Of a stretch of 64,000 bases of DNA, positions 18,894 to 29,147 are shown one piece after another. Made by a program: the position numbers and the translations under genes. Numbering within the stretch: position 1 is the stretch's first letter; every line of letters starts with the position of its first letter. Under the pieces are notes generated by a model. The model was given only the letters and a program-made list of their open reading frames with translations, did no database searches and was not told the origin of the DNA. Origin of the DNA: Nostoc sp. 'Lobaria pulmonaria (5183) cyanobiont'. GTDB taxonomy: Bacteria; Cyanobacteriota; Cyanobacteriia; Cyanobacteriales; Nostocaceae. The stretch covers positions 3,084,545-3,148,544 of the forward strand of contig NZ_CP026692.1 of NCBI RefSeq assembly GCF_002949795.1, written 5' to 3'.

Positions 18894-19047
18894 GTTTTTC
18901 TAACGTCTAGACTAAGAAATTTGAAAGTTATTTACTCATGAAATAACTCTATCTTTCTATAGCAATATCTAACAGTTTAAATTTGCGGTACGCTTGCTAC
19001 TTTTAAATCAAAATAAGATTAATTTATTAATTTCATAAAGGTAAGAG

Positions 19048-20529
19048 ATGATGATGACCACAGAGCGGTTTAAAAAGTTCACAATTTTACATTCCAATGA
19101 TATGCATGGAGACTTTCTGGCAGAGGCTGGTGGTGAAGAGGGTCATCTAATTGGTGGAGTATCGTTGCTTTCTGGCTATATCAATAAGGTGCGCCAATCA
19201 GAAAAAAACGTGCTTTTTGTAATTTCTGGTGATATGCTTCAAGGTTCTCTCATTGATAAGGAATATAAAGGTCTTTCAACTATAGAAATCATGAATTACC
19301 TCGCTCCAGATGTCGTGACTCTGGGGAATCACGAATTAGATTATGGATTGCCTCATTTACTATTTTTAGAAAAGATGGCAAATTTCCCGATTGTGAATGC
19401 CAATTTGTATATTAAAAAATATAACAAACGTTTGATGACTCCCTATCTGATCCTGAATGTCGATGGATTCGATATTATGTTCATCGGGATTATAACGGAA
19501 GAAGTTCTCAAGTCATTAAAACGTGACAGCAGTATTGGTACATTCGTAAGTCTTGAAGATGCCTCCTCAGAAGTTGGCAAAATTTGCAACGCCTACAAAA
19601 ATGATGACATTGACCTAACAATTCTGCTTACTCACATTGGTTTTGAAGAGGATAAAAAACTAGCGGCATTGCTAGACCCGGAATGGGGTGTAGATATTAT
19701 TATTGGCGGACACTCGCATACATTTTTAGAGCAACCTGCCCAAGTTAATAATATTCTAATCGCACAAGCTGGAATTGGCACAGACCAAATTGGGCGCTTT
19801 GATATTGTAGTAGATGACGACACTAACAGCATTGTAGAATGGAAGTGGCAACTCCTGCCTGTAGATAATAATCTGGCTGAACCAGATCCAGAAATCGAAA
19901 AGTTGATTACGATTTTTCAAGAAGAAGTCGATCGCAAATATAATCGACTGATTGGACGATTAGCACGTAAACTGACCCATCCTAAGCGTGAAGAAGAAAC
20001 GGAATTAGGTAACTTAATCGTTGATATTATTGACCAACTAGATATGTTGGATGTAACTTTGATAGGAAGTGGTTCAATCCGTAGAACAAAATTAGGGTTG
20101 CTAGTTACACTTAGCGATATTAAAGAAGTTTTTCCTTACGACGATGTACTTTATAAACTGAAAGTTACAGGCGTACAGCTTACTAAGATATTCGCACATA
20201 TTATGAGAGTGGAAAACAGAATACCCGGTGAAAGTTGTTGTTTTCAGGTCAGCAAAGGTATTCAGGCAGTTTACAGTGATTCCCAAAATCAGCTTGAATC
20301 TTTGAGCATTAATGGACAACCTGTACAAGCTGATGCTCAATACACTATCTGTATAGAGGAATATCATTATAAAAATTCACTACATAGTCTAGGCATAACA
20401 ATTGAAGACTTGACAAAATTAGATAACGCTAAGGTAATTTCAACATCTTGCCAGAATGTTCTTGAAGAGTACTTTAGCCATCATCAAAATCTTAATAGCC
20501 AAATTGAAGGAAGATTGATCTACAAGTAG
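19048..20529 (+). CDS. 5'-nucleotidase / bifunctional metallophosphatase (UshA-like)
   Basis: Residues 11-260 form a calcineurin-type metallophosphatase with D18/H20 in NDMHG, G61D62, GNHE at 93-96 and GGHSHT near 225. Residues about 300-490 form the 5'-nucleotidase C-terminal substrate domain. Unlike UshA no signal peptide is present, so a cytoplasmic location is likely, in line with the neighbouring hydrolase. It would dephosphorylate nucleoside mono- or diphosphates. Length 493 is usual for the family. Confidence 0.85.
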   Translation: MMMTTERFKKFTILHSNDMHGDFLAEAGGEEGHLIGGVSLLSGYINKVRQSEKNVLFVISGDMLQGSLIDKEYKGLSTIEIMNYLAPDVVTLGNHELDYGLPHLLFLEKMANFPIVNANLYIKKYNKRLMTPYLILNVDGFDIMFIGIITEEVLKSLKRDSSIGTFVSLEDASSEVGKICNAYKNDDIDLTILLTHIGFEEDKKLAALLDPEWGVDIIIGGHSHTFLEQPAQVNNILIAQAGIGTDQIGRFDIVVDDDTNSIVEWKWQLLPVDNNLAEPDPEIEKLITIFQEEVDRKYNRLIGRLARKLTHPKREEETELGNLIVDIIDQLDMLDVTLIGSGSIRRTKLGLLVTLSDIKEVFPYDDVLYKLKVTGVQLTKIFAHIMRVENRIPGESCCFQVSKGIQAVYSDSQNQLESLSINGQPVQADAQYTICIEEYHYKNSLHSLGITIEDLTKLDNAKVISTSCQNVLEEYFSHHQNLNSQIEGRLIYK

Positions 20530-20673
20530 AGAAGTTTTAAACCCAAGACGCAGTAGATTATACCTATATAGCCATAATTTTTATTGGGTGGGCAGCTTCT
20601 TCTAAATTCTCATTCTCTGATAACCTGTTAATGTTCACATTTTTACAGCTATTGTAATGTCTCACCAAAAACA

Positions 20674-22434
20674 TCAAATTCCATGACTTTTACCAATTAC
20701 CCAATTACGCCGGAAAAACCGAGCTAAAGCTGATTCTTCTAAAGATAGATAAATTGGGCGTCCGTGGGGACAGGTGCGGGGGTTGCGAGTGCGTTGCCAA
20801 TTATCTAAAAGTGTCTGCATTTCTTGTTGATTCATCGGTGTACCGTTACGAATGGCACTGCGACAGGCGACAGCTACTTGGGCTGTTTGTAAATCACCTC
20901 CCCAACTAAGTTCTAAAATTGCTTCTGCACAGTCGTCTCGCTGCTGCAAAGGGGCGGGGATATTACGAACTGCCCAAAGTTGTTCGCCAAAGGGTTCTAT
21001 TTCTAAACCGATGCGTTGCAGTTGCGATACTTGCGCTGGCGATAATTGATAAAGAATTATTGGGGGTTCGACGGGTAAAAGTTGCCAATCATCGCATAAT
21101 TGCTCATACAAAACTCGCTCATGGGCAATGTGCTGTTCTACTAACCACATACCACCTGAATGTTCCACCACAATATAAGTGTTGCTAACTTGAGCGACAG
21201 CTTTTAAGGAGTTAGGAGAGACGCGATTAATCGCGTCTGTACAAGGGTTGGGATTTTGAGGATTGAAATTGTAACCGCCTTTGGCTTCTGCGGCTTTAAG
21301 TAATTTACTAACTCGTGTCGTGTGAACAGCTTCTTTAAGATTGTTAGAAGAGATGCTGAGTGCTTGGTTAATTGCTTGGGTAATTTGTTCTTGCCAATAA
21401 ATGATTTCGTTGAGGTAAATTTCTGTTTTTGCTGGATTGCGATTCCAGTTAATTTGATCGGGGGAAATGGCAAGATGTAAGAAACAAATTGGATAGCGAT
21501 CGCGTGGTAATGTTCTATGAAATGCTGATAATATCGTTTGTTCTAGTTCCGGCGTCTTAACTATCCTGCCGTTAATGGCTACACGTACCCAATCTGGACG
21601 ATGACGATGACAGCGATCGGGTAATCCTACCACTAAATTTAGTGCTGAGTGGGGAGTGAGGAGTGCTGAATTCTGAGTTCTGTCTTCTGAGTGGGGAGTG
21701 AAAAGTGCTGAATTCTGAGTTCTGTCTTCTGAGTTTAGTGGGTTGGCTATTTCGAGTTTCACTTCTTGCAAGTCACCTTGTCGCACTTGCGGTAAAATCT
21801 GCGGTAGCAACTGCCCAGTTGTGGAAGCAGGACAGATGGTAAACCATTGACGGTCATTTTGCCAAATCTGCCAGGTGACATGGGGATGACAGAGGGCGAT
21901 TTGGTAAATTGTAGCTTGCACAGCTTTCATTTGCTGTGGTGTTGTGGGTAATCCCTGACGACGAGATGAGCAATTACCGAAAAGATGGGAAACTGTAACT
22001 ACTGTACCAGGTGCGATCGCAGTTACTTCAACTTGTACAACTTTCCCGCCATCGCCATAAATTATCCGCCATCCTAATTTTCCGTCCAGAGGACGACTCA
22101 AAATTTCCAAATCTGCCAGAGTCGTTAAACTGTGCAACGCCTCACCACGAAACCCCAAACTATTAATTTTCCACAAATCGGCACTAGAGCGAATTTTACT
22201 AGTGCTGTGGGCTGTGGCTGCTTGTTGCAAATCATCTAGGTTCATTCCACAGCCATTATCTGCCACACGGATTCGCCATTGCTGCGGCCACAGAGAAACC
22301 ACAATTCGCGTTGCACCTGCGTCTAGGGAATTTTCTACCAATTCCCGCACCACAGAAGCTAAAGAGTCGATTACCTCTCCAGCTGTAATGAGATATACAA
22401 CTTCTGTTGGTAGAGCTTGAATAGTAGATGCCAT
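20674..22434 (-). CDS. mutL: DNA mismatch repair protein MutL
   Basis: The 586-residue protein has the GHKL ATPase motifs ELVENSLDAGA (about 31-41), DNGCGMN and GFRGEAL. The transducer domain follows to about residue 340. The C-terminal dimerisation/endonuclease domain has QHIAHERVLYEQL, close to the DQHAxxExxxxE nuclease motif, and CPHGRP near the end. It couples MutS recognition to strand removal. A 42-bp tandem duplication within the transducer region adds in-frame copies of SEDRTQNSAL. Convergent with the 5'-nucleotidase gene. Confidence 0.9.
   Translation of the reverse strand: MASTIQALPTEVVYLITAGEVIDSLASVVRELVENSLDAGATRIVVSLWPQQWRIRVADNGCGMNLDDLQQAATAHSTSKIRSSADLWKINSLGFRGEALHSLTTLADLEILSRPLDGKLGWRIIYGDGGKVVQVEVTAIAPGTVVTVSHLFGNCSSRRQGLPTTPQQMKAVQATIYQIALCHPHVTWQIWQNDRQWFTICPASTTGQLLPQILPQVRQGDLQEVKLEIANPLNSEDRTQNSALFTPHSEDRTQNSALLTPHSALNLVVGLPDRCHRHRPDWVRVAINGRIVKTPELEQTILSAFHRTLPRDRYPICFLHLAISPDQINWNRNPAKTEIYLNEIIYWQEQITQAINQALSISSNNLKEAVHTTRVSKLLKAAEAKGGYNFNPQNPNPCTDAINRVSPNSLKAVAQVSNTYIVVEHSGGMWLVEQHIAHERVLYEQLCDDWQLLPVEPPIILYQLSPAQVSQLQRIGLEIEPFGEQLWAVRNIPAPLQQRDDCAEAILELSWGGDLQTAQVAVACRSAIRNGTPMNQQEMQTLLDNWQRTRNPRTCPHGRPIYLSLEESALARFFRRNWVIGKSHGI
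21642..21735. repeat. 42-bp in-frame tandem repeat inside mutL
   Basis: Two copies starting at 21663 and 21705, plus a partial third before them. The unit (gtgctgaattctgagttctg and following bases) is 14 codons and keeps the reading frame. It resembles dispersed Nostoc repeats that expand in linkers. Confidence 0.85.
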
Positions 22435-22505
22435 AAATTATAGTTTATAGCTTCTGGGGCACGTTATATATGACTTATATCATGTTCGCTTGATTACTTA
22501 AGCCG

Positions 22506-22646
22506 GAGAACTCCCCAGAGCAAACGCATCTAAATATTGACGAAAATTTGCAAGAATTTACAACCGAAGAACTGTGAAGGGAACTGCTGGCAATTGAAGC
22601 TGATACCTACGCTGAGTTTGTCCGTGCAGGTAAGTTAAATAAATAA
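22506..22646 (+). pseudogene. small gene fragment with internal stop
   Basis: The frame reads NIDENLQEFTTEEL, then TGA, then RELLAIEADTYAEFVRAGK and a final TAA at 22644. The pieces are protein-like on both sides of the stop, so this is a decayed short gene of unknown family. Confidence 0.4.
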
Positions 22647-22727
22647 CTGTCACCTTTTTTACAAACAACCCATGACAGAGTAGATGGGAAGGAATAAGTT
22701 TATACTGCATAGTAAGCGATCGCCATT

Positions 22728-23842
<1,115 letters not shown>

Positions 23843-23916
23843 GGTTAGAATGTGACATTGCTTGCCAGTAAAAATGATGAGCAATGTCTTTCATTCGTTT
23901 ACGAGTTTTTAAGATA

Positions 23917-24285
23917 ATGATGACGACACCACTCAAAGAATGGTCTGAAGACACTATTCTGTCTATGATTAAGGATAGAGTTCAGGAAAACCTTGAACTT
24001 GATTATAAGGAATGTGCTGCAATCTTTCCACTTACTGATAAAAAGAAAATAGAAATTAGCAAAGATGTCTCAGCTTTTGCTAATTCTGCTGGAGGCATAA
24101 TTATCTATGGTGTAAAAGAAAATGGGCATATTCCTACTGAGATTGATACAGGATTAAATCCTAATGCCTTGTCAAAAGAAAGATTAGAACAGATTATAAA
24201 TTAAAACATTCATCCTCGTATCAACGGACTTCTCATTAAGCAAATAGAACTGGTTACTACTAATTCACCAGCGGAGTCCCTCTAG
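23917..24285 (+). pseudogene. AlbA_2 (Schlafen-type) domain gene fragment with in-frame stop
   Basis: From ATG 23917 the product has ENLELDYKEC, KKIEISKDVSAFANSAGG and IIIYGVKENG, the N-terminal signature of the AlbA_2/divergent AAA-4 domain. A TAA at 24202 interrupts the frame. The same frame continues NIHPRINGLLIKQIELVTTN to TAG at 24283. Full-length members are several hundred residues, so the gene is both stopped and truncated. AlbA_2 proteins are nucleic-acid-linked regulators or defence components. Confidence 0.65.
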
Positions 24286-24379
24286 TAACTGAGAAAACGC
24301 AATGCTCCACCAACTTGCACGCAGGAATTGTACTACTTCCTAAGTAGGAGGCTATTGATTAACAAAATTAAAATTTACT

Positions 24380-24760
24380 TCAAGTTTTTGACTTTAATAC
24401 TTCTATAGCTTTAAATCCTTCTATAGTCTGACCTAAAAATATCATGGGAACAATCAAGCCAAACGGTTTACCAGTTTGAATCATATTATAAATGCCCGTT
24501 AACACATTTAGCGACATCAATCCTACTGCAATACCTAGTGCAATTTTTGATTTACGTTGTACAAAAAAACCTAGAAATAAATAGAGTAAACCAAAAAATA
24601 AAGAACAAAAAACCAATATTAGATAATCAGGTAATCGACTACCAGCAACAAAGAATATTATGCTTAGAAAAATACTCAAAACTCCAATTGCGTAAACTGC
24701 ACGGTAAGCAGATGCTAACTTTTTTCGGGATTCTGATATTTGTTGTATTTGCGTAGTCAT
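24380..24760 (-). CDS. small four-helix membrane protein, unknown function
   Basis: The 126-residue product has a basic N-terminal 20 residues and then about four membrane helices (roughly 22-42, 46-68, 72-90, 97-115), ending in a charged tail. I recognise no family. ATG start with no clear partner; neighbours lie on the opposite strand. Confidence 0.5.
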   Translation of the reverse strand: MTTQIQQISESRKKLASAYRAVYAIGVLSIFLSIIFFVAGSRLPDYLILVFCSLFFGLLYLFLGFFVQRKSKIALGIAVGLMSLNVLTGIYNMIQTGKPFGLIVPMIFLGQTIEGFKAIEVLKSKT

Positions 24761-24857
24761 TATTTTTCTATTTTTTAGGTTTACTGAGCGAAAATTATGT
24801 TTTTTATATACTCAATCGCTGGTAATAATCTTGGGTAATTATGCGTAAACAGAGATA

Positions 24858-25691
24858 ATGATGATTGACATCCGTAAGCTAATCAACCAAATTGCGATCG
24901 CAGAAGCACAGTTATATACCACCCAATTCCTCGCGCCCTGTGTCAAAGGTGGACGAGTTCGCACACGGGTAGCCGGGATGATCTACACTTTCAGCCCAAA
25001 GCCTAGTAAATTTGAAGGCTGGGGCATTTTTCAGGCTGTGGATGAAAAAACAGCAACGGTTGTAGAAGAAGCAGACTTACCGCAAATTGTGGAATACCTG
25101 CAACACTTTTCCCAAATACGGCTGCGGTTAGCACACCAACTGCGGGGACAAACTTGGTTAGCATATCCCGTGAATGAAGTAGATATGCGTCAACGGTTAA
25201 AGGTAGTTAAGCCGATCGCAGTGCATCTAGTAAGCGAAGGTGTCGCCTTTGAGCAAATCATTGCCCGATGGAATGGGCAGTCATGCTGGTTCGAGGAAGT
25301 AGATCGCCGTACCGATCCGGTAATTGTTGAAACTCTGCAATCTGCTGTTAAGCAACTCATTTCTGCTGAAGAATTACAGTTTAAGGGCATTACTCCAGAA
25401 ATCCGCACAGTGTATCAATTAGCAACTCGGCGCATAGATGGATTTACCAAACCCCAACGGGATGAAAAGCGATTGATAAAGGCATTGCAAATGGGTGGCG
25501 GTACCTTAACTCAATTCTACGATCGCAGCGACTACTGGAGAGTCGATTGGACAACTGCTGATGGTGTTCGCCATAGTAGTGCGATCGCTAAAACTGATTT
25601 GACTGTTGTTAGTTCTGGCATTTGCCTGAGTGGACGCGATCGCGATTTTGACTTGCAATCCTTAGTAGGTGTCATGGAACAGCAAGAGTAG
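24858..25691 (+). CDS. cyanobacterial conserved-looking protein next to ThiF gene
   Basis: A 277-residue soluble protein with no recognised motif. The N-terminal half is alpha/beta with FLAPCVKGGRVRTRVAGMIY. The C-terminal part (about 215-270) looks like a small beta domain with GGGTLTQFYDRSDYWRVDW. Its TAG stop is only eight bases from the ThiF-type start, so the two are almost certainly translated from one mRNA and likely work together. The VWA gene upstream may be a former third member. Confidence 0.6.
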   Translation: MMIDIRKLINQIAIAEAQLYTTQFLAPCVKGGRVRTRVAGMIYTFSPKPSKFEGWGIFQAVDEKTATVVEEADLPQIVEYLQHFSQIRLRLAHQLRGQTWLAYPVNEVDMRQRLKVVKPIAVHLVSEGVAFEQIIARWNGQSCWFEEVDRRTDPVIVETLQSAVKQLISAEELQFKGITPEIRTVYQLATRRIDGFTKPQRDEKRLIKALQMGGGTLTQFYDRSDYWRVDWTTADGVRHSSAIAKTDLTVVSSGICLSGRDRDFDLQSLVGVMEQQE

Positions 25692-25699
25692 TGAGAACA

Positions 25700-26338
25700 A
25701 TGAACATCTTTTTTCACGAACAGCTTTACCGCAGCAATGCTGTGATGGCAAAGTTGAAAAACTATCGTGTAACTATTTGTGGGGCTGGAGCATTAGGAGC
25801 TAACATTGCGGAAAACTTAGCTCGGTCTGGTTTTGATAAACTTACAGTGATAGATCGCGATCGCATTGAGGAGCGTAACCTTTCGACTCAGCCTTACTAC
25901 CGTTCTGATGTGGGAGCGTTCAAGGCGAAGATTTTAGCGAATAATTTATATCGAGCAATTGGTACTAAAGTTGATGCTAAGACAAAAGAGTTAACACCAG
26001 CAAATACAACTCAATTACTCAAAGACAGCCAGTTAATTGTCGATGTCTTTGACAATAGCGTGGCACGTCAAGCAGTGAAAGATTATGCTGAAAAATTAAG
26101 CGTACCCTGCCTTCATGCTGGACTATCAGCAGATTATGCAGAAGTGATTTGGAATGACGTTTATCGCGTTCCTTCTGAAGTGAATGATGATGTCTGTGAT
26201 TATCCGTTGACACGAAACCTAGTAATGTTAACCGTAGCCGTGGCGTGTGAAGCGATCGTTTCATTCATTGCCACAGCAGAACAGCGTAACTTCACCATCA
26301 CCCAGAAGGATCTGACTGTTCAATCTCTGTTTTTGTAG
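25700..26338 (+). CDS. ThiF/E1-like adenylating enzyme
   Basis: The 212-residue product has the E1 Rossmann motif ICGAGALGANIAENL near residue 25. DRDRIEERNLSTQPYYRSD and GAFKAK follow, the nucleotide- and Arg-binding region. A Cys in NDDVCDYPLTRNL lies about where the crossover-loop thiol sits in MoeB/ThiF. Zn-binding CxxC pairs are absent. It should adenylate a ubiquitin-like or carrier C-terminus; no such small protein is visible nearby. ATG 25700 is chosen over GTG 25691, which overlaps the previous stop. Confidence 0.75.
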   Translation: MNIFFHEQLYRSNAVMAKLKNYRVTICGAGALGANIAENLARSGFDKLTVIDRDRIEERNLSTQPYYRSDVGAFKAKILANNLYRAIGTKVDAKTKELTPANTTQLLKDSQLIVDVFDNSVARQAVKDYAEKLSVPCLHAGLSADYAEVIWNDVYRVPSEVNDDVCDYPLTRNLVMLTVAVACEAIVSFIATAEQRNFTITQKDLTVQSLFL

Positions 26339-26413
26339 ATTGCGTAGACGTTTGTGATTTTGACGTTATGGCTATATCGGCTTATCAAACGAGGAGGTCA
26401 GCCCTTTCGGGGA

Positions 26414-26450
26414 AGTCAAAAGTCAAAAGTCAAAAGTCAAAAGTCAAAAT
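26414..26450. repeat. heptanucleotide array (agtcaaa)
   Basis: Five tandem copies of the same 7-bp unit seen inside the TIGR02587 gene at 6025-6063, here in intergenic DNA. Confidence 0.85.
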
Positions 26451-26505
26451 TAATAATCCCCATAAATAAATTTAGGGGCTTGTATCATGAGTCTTTTTCG
26501 GTCAA

Positions 26506-26898
26506 TTATCTCTGCGATCTTCTGTCAGCTGAATTTTTGGCAAGTAGCACTATGAGAGTAATTGGAGCGAAGAAGATTCCAAGGAAAAACCATAACCATG
26601 CATTACGACCGGTATTCTGGGCCCACAATGCACAAAACGCTCCAACACAAAATATTGCAATGGCTCCAGCTTGCCTAACATCGTGTTCTAGGTTAGAGAC
26701 TTGATACTTTAAACTTGTGACTTGTGACTCGAAACTTCTAACTTGTGACTCTAAGTTTGCAATTTGTGACTCTAGATTTGTGGTGTTCGGTGCATTTTGC
26801 TGGGCAATCCAAAAGCTTATTTCTGAATACCTCATGTGAGTGCCCAAAATTTGCTGAACACAATCTCCCTCTTTACCCCTGCTGATATAACTTATCAT
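26506..26898 (-). CDS. coiled-coil protein with C-terminal membrane helices
   Basis: The ATG at 26898 is preceded by a good ribosome site (AAAGGTGGA, 6-7 bases away), so the full 130 residues are taken. Residues about 42-76 are five near-perfect heptads (LESQIAN, LESQVRS, FESQVTS, LKYQVSN, LEHDVRQ), a parallel coiled coil. Two hydrophobic segments (about 77-92 and 98-120) follow. It probably forms membrane-attached oligomers; function unknown. The 21-bp DNA periodicity of the heptads shows growth by unit duplication. Confidence 0.55.
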   Translation of the reverse strand: MISYISRGKEGDCVQQILGTHMRYSEISFWIAQQNAPNTTNLESQIANLESQVRSFESQVTSLKYQVSNLEHDVRQAGAIAIFCVGAFCALWAQNTGRNAWLWFFLGIFFAPITLIVLLAKNSADRRSQR

Positions 26899-27012
26899 GA
26901 TTCCACCTTTATAATCTAGTACAAAGCAATTAAGTTGTTATATGAAGCTTATTTGATGTTGTCTTAATTGTCCTTGCGTCGTTAGATGTATTTGACTGTA
27001 AAGCCTGCCATA

Positions 27013-27180
27013 ATTAAAGCGATGCGAAACTACGTCCCGCAAGCTTATCCAGGTAGAGTCATCTTCTTGTGAGCACGCGATCGCGACTCCTTCAACCCGC
27101 AAAATCCAGAACTCGGTTGGCATAATTTGGCGATGGAAGGGCTAGAAATCCACGAAGTTCCTGGTTACAACATTAATTAA
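27013..27180 (+). pseudogene. relic of an NRPS/PKS thioesterase domain
   Basis: The frame reads AMRNYVPQAYPGRVIFL, then TGA, then NPELGWHNLAMEGLEIHEVPG and a TAA at 27178. This is the C-terminal part of type I/II thioesterases of nonribosomal peptide or polyketide synthases (the catalytic His region would follow VPG). The internal stop and the missing upstream part show a dead fragment. Confidence 0.55.
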
Positions 27181-27191
27181 CATTCAACAAT

Positions 27192-27337
27192 AATTACTAA
27201 TTCGTAATTCGTAATTCGTAATTAAAAGGAACGGAACACCGCGCTAAATTTTTTTAAATTAGCGGTCTAAAATTAGTTGGGGTTTAAATCCCTAACTAAT
27301 TCAATTACGAATTACGAATTATCAATTACGAATTATT
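27192..27337. repeat. MITE-like fold-back made of heptamer arms
   Basis: A left arm of aattcgt units (27192-27223) faces a right arm of the reverse complement (aattacg units, 27302-27337). Between them are two smaller hairpins (cgctaaattt/aaattagcg and ttagttgggg/cctaacta). The whole 146-bp segment can fold into one structure. It lies right behind the thioesterase relic. Confidence 0.7.
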
Positions 27338-27374
27338 TTAATCACCTAACTTTATGAATATCTTTAGGCGATGG

Positions 27375-28424
27375 TTAATTAGTATCTCTCATGGACAAAA
27401 TTTTAGCTGGTTCAGGTTTGAGTAAACCGTTCAACAGTGATGCAGGAGGTTGACTGTAAGGCCAAGCAAAAGCATGACGGAAAGCCGCATCTTGACAAGC
27501 TTGTAGTTGTTCAAAACTAATAATGTTGTAAGTCAAGAGATTTTCATACTCAAACGGTAGACGCACATTGTGCAATCCGGCATTATCAGTACAGATAGCG
27601 ATATCAACCCCAGCATCAAGACAACGGTCAAAAACTAATTTGAGTTGACGTATATCTTGCAAAGTTCCAGTTTTGAGATAAGTTGTCGGACAAACTTCCA
27701 AACATTGTCCGCGTTTAGCCACATCATTAAGTAGTTCTGGATATAGTAGGGGAATTTGAATGCCGTGACCAATTCGCATCAAATATGGTAACAGTTCTGG
27801 GTAACAACTAGCGGTGGTTTCATATAAATGTCCCGTGGTGTTAACGCCCAGCGATCGCGCATAATCATATAAGCTAATCCATTCTTCTAAGCGATCGGCG
27901 TAACTACTACCACCTCCCGCTACATCTACTGCACAGACATACTGTTTATTTTGCGCCGCCAAATCAACAATCGCCTTGTTCACCTCATAAGGTAGGCGCG
28001 TGTGCATACAGAGAATTTGGCTAGTAACAATCGGATATTCTGGCTGGTGGCTGGCAAGTCCTACGACTCGCACAATTTCTGCCATCTTGTCAATTCTTTC
28101 GGATTGACTCAGATGCTCAGGTGTCCGCAAATAAGGAGTATAGCGCAGTTCCAGATAAGCCAAATTTTCAAATATGTAAGCACCCCGCACCAAGCGATAG
28201 ATAAAGTAAGGCAAAGTCTCCACAGTTTGCACGCTTTCTACCAGGGTGTGTAATTCTAGATACTCATCTAGGGTATTACGTGGGCGGGTATAAAAATCTT
28301 CAAAATCTGAATAGTCAGTAAAGCGGGAAATTAACTCCGTAGAATGTCGCTCGAAATATCGCCATAAAACTCGTGGTACGACCGAGCCGCCTAGATGTCT
28401 ATGTAATTCAGCATATAAAGCCAT
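27375..28424 (-). CDS. adenosine deaminase-like amidohydrolase
   Basis: From ATG 28424 the 349-residue protein starts ALYAELHRHLGGS, the metal-binding HxH motif (H8, H10) of ADA-family enzymes. TGHLYET and CTDNAGL match the later HAxE and D-D regions with deviations: the second Asp of the usual DD is Asn. It would be a zinc-dependent (amino)nucleoside or base hydrolase in the TIM-barrel amidohydrolase superfamily. The changed residues make true adenosine deaminase activity uncertain. The first 15 codons of the longer frame look non-coding. Confidence 0.75.
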   Translation of the reverse strand: MALYAELHRHLGGSVVPRVLWRYFERHSTELISRFTDYSDFEDFYTRPRNTLDEYLELHTLVESVQTVETLPYFIYRLVRGAYIFENLAYLELRYTPYLRTPEHLSQSERIDKMAEIVRVVGLASHQPEYPIVTSQILCMHTRLPYEVNKAIVDLAAQNKQYVCAVDVAGGGSSYADRLEEWISLYDYARSLGVNTTGHLYETTASCYPELLPYLMRIGHGIQIPLLYPELLNDVAKRGQCLEVCPTTYLKTGTLQDIRQLKLVFDRCLDAGVDIAICTDNAGLHNVRLPFEYENLLTYNIISFEQLQACQDAAFRHAFAWPYSQPPASLLNGLLKPEPAKILSMRDTN

Positions 28425-28482
28425 AGTGGTATTTTTAGGTAAAAATTTCAATGATTGTAACAAAAACATCGAGATAAAAATC

Positions 28483-28585
28483 TTCCATCAAAAAAAATTA
28501 GCTCCAACTTCTTTGGAGCAGAGGTTTCCCTTCATCCTTCCATCAAAAAAAATTAGCTCCAACTTCTTTGGAGTAGAGATTTCCC
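28483..28585 (-). promoter_or_regulatory. duplicated terminator-like hairpin in the leader of the ADA-like gene
   Basis: A 48-bp unit occurs at 28483-28530 and again at 28538-28585 with two differences. On the minus strand each copy has a 7-bp stem (gctccaa/ttggagc) followed by taatttttttt, the form of an intrinsic terminator. Both lie 60-160 bases upstream of the start codon. They may be tandem attenuators or stops for a transcript from upstream. Confidence 0.6.
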
Positions 28586-28866
28586 ACCATCTGGATTTCA
28601 ACAAATACTCTGACCGATAAACGGCGCAAACGATTTGCTGGCTTGGAATTAGATAGGGTTGAGAGCAACAAATTAATTTCTGCCTCTTACCTCCTGCACT
28701 AGTATTTGCAGCATGAATAAACTTGACATTACCAAGATTAAATTGATAGCATTGATATCCTTAATTTTTGTGCTACACTAAAAGAACATTACTATTGTTA
28801 AGCGAGTGAAATATAGCAATATATTTTTCCTTTAACAAAGCAAATTCCTGGCAAGGTTGGTATTAA

Positions 28867-29076
28867 TTGAAAATTCAAGCGTTGGAAGTCAAGGCTGGCG
28901 ATCGGATTATTGCTTACTGCAACAATAAAATGCAAACCTGCAAGGTAAAACGCATTTTAGATCCAGGTCAAGCTAATATCACACTATCAGTATTCACCTC
29001 TGAGAATTATCGCGGTTGCTCAGTTTCATCTATAGTCCGCTTCCAAAGCAACGCCTTAGTTGATTTGGTAAGTTAA
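28867..29076 (+). CDS. small SH3-like-looking protein, unknown function
   Basis: The 69-residue product starts with TTG (KIQALEVKAGDRIIAYCNNK) and is beta-rich with VKAGDRI and QTCKVKRI, resembling small cyanobacterial barrel proteins. It has an in-phase terminator right behind. No better start exists in the frame. Family not firmly recognised. Confidence 0.55.
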   Translation: MKIQALEVKAGDRIIAYCNNKMQTCKVKRILDPGQANITLSVFTSENYRGCSVSSIVRFQSNALVDLVS

Positions 29077-29116
29077 AAACCAAGTAAATATTCAAGCTCA
29101 AAAATATTTCTAGCTA

Positions 29117-29147
29117 TTGTCCAGCCTCAAACTGGACAAAATTTTTG
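29117..29147 (+). terminator. intrinsic terminator
   Basis: ttgtccag (29117-29124) pairs perfectly with ctggacaa (29132-29139) around a 7-base loop, followed by aatttttg. It ends the small gene at 28867-29076. Confidence 0.8.

Noticed and set aside
26354..26704. 116-codon plus-strand frame
   Set aside because: Its first part is translated heptamer repeat and the rest is the antisense of the well-supported coiled-coil gene at 26506-26898.
26938..27123. 61-codon minus-strand frame
   Set aside because: It is antisense to the thioesterase relic, which explains the sequence better.
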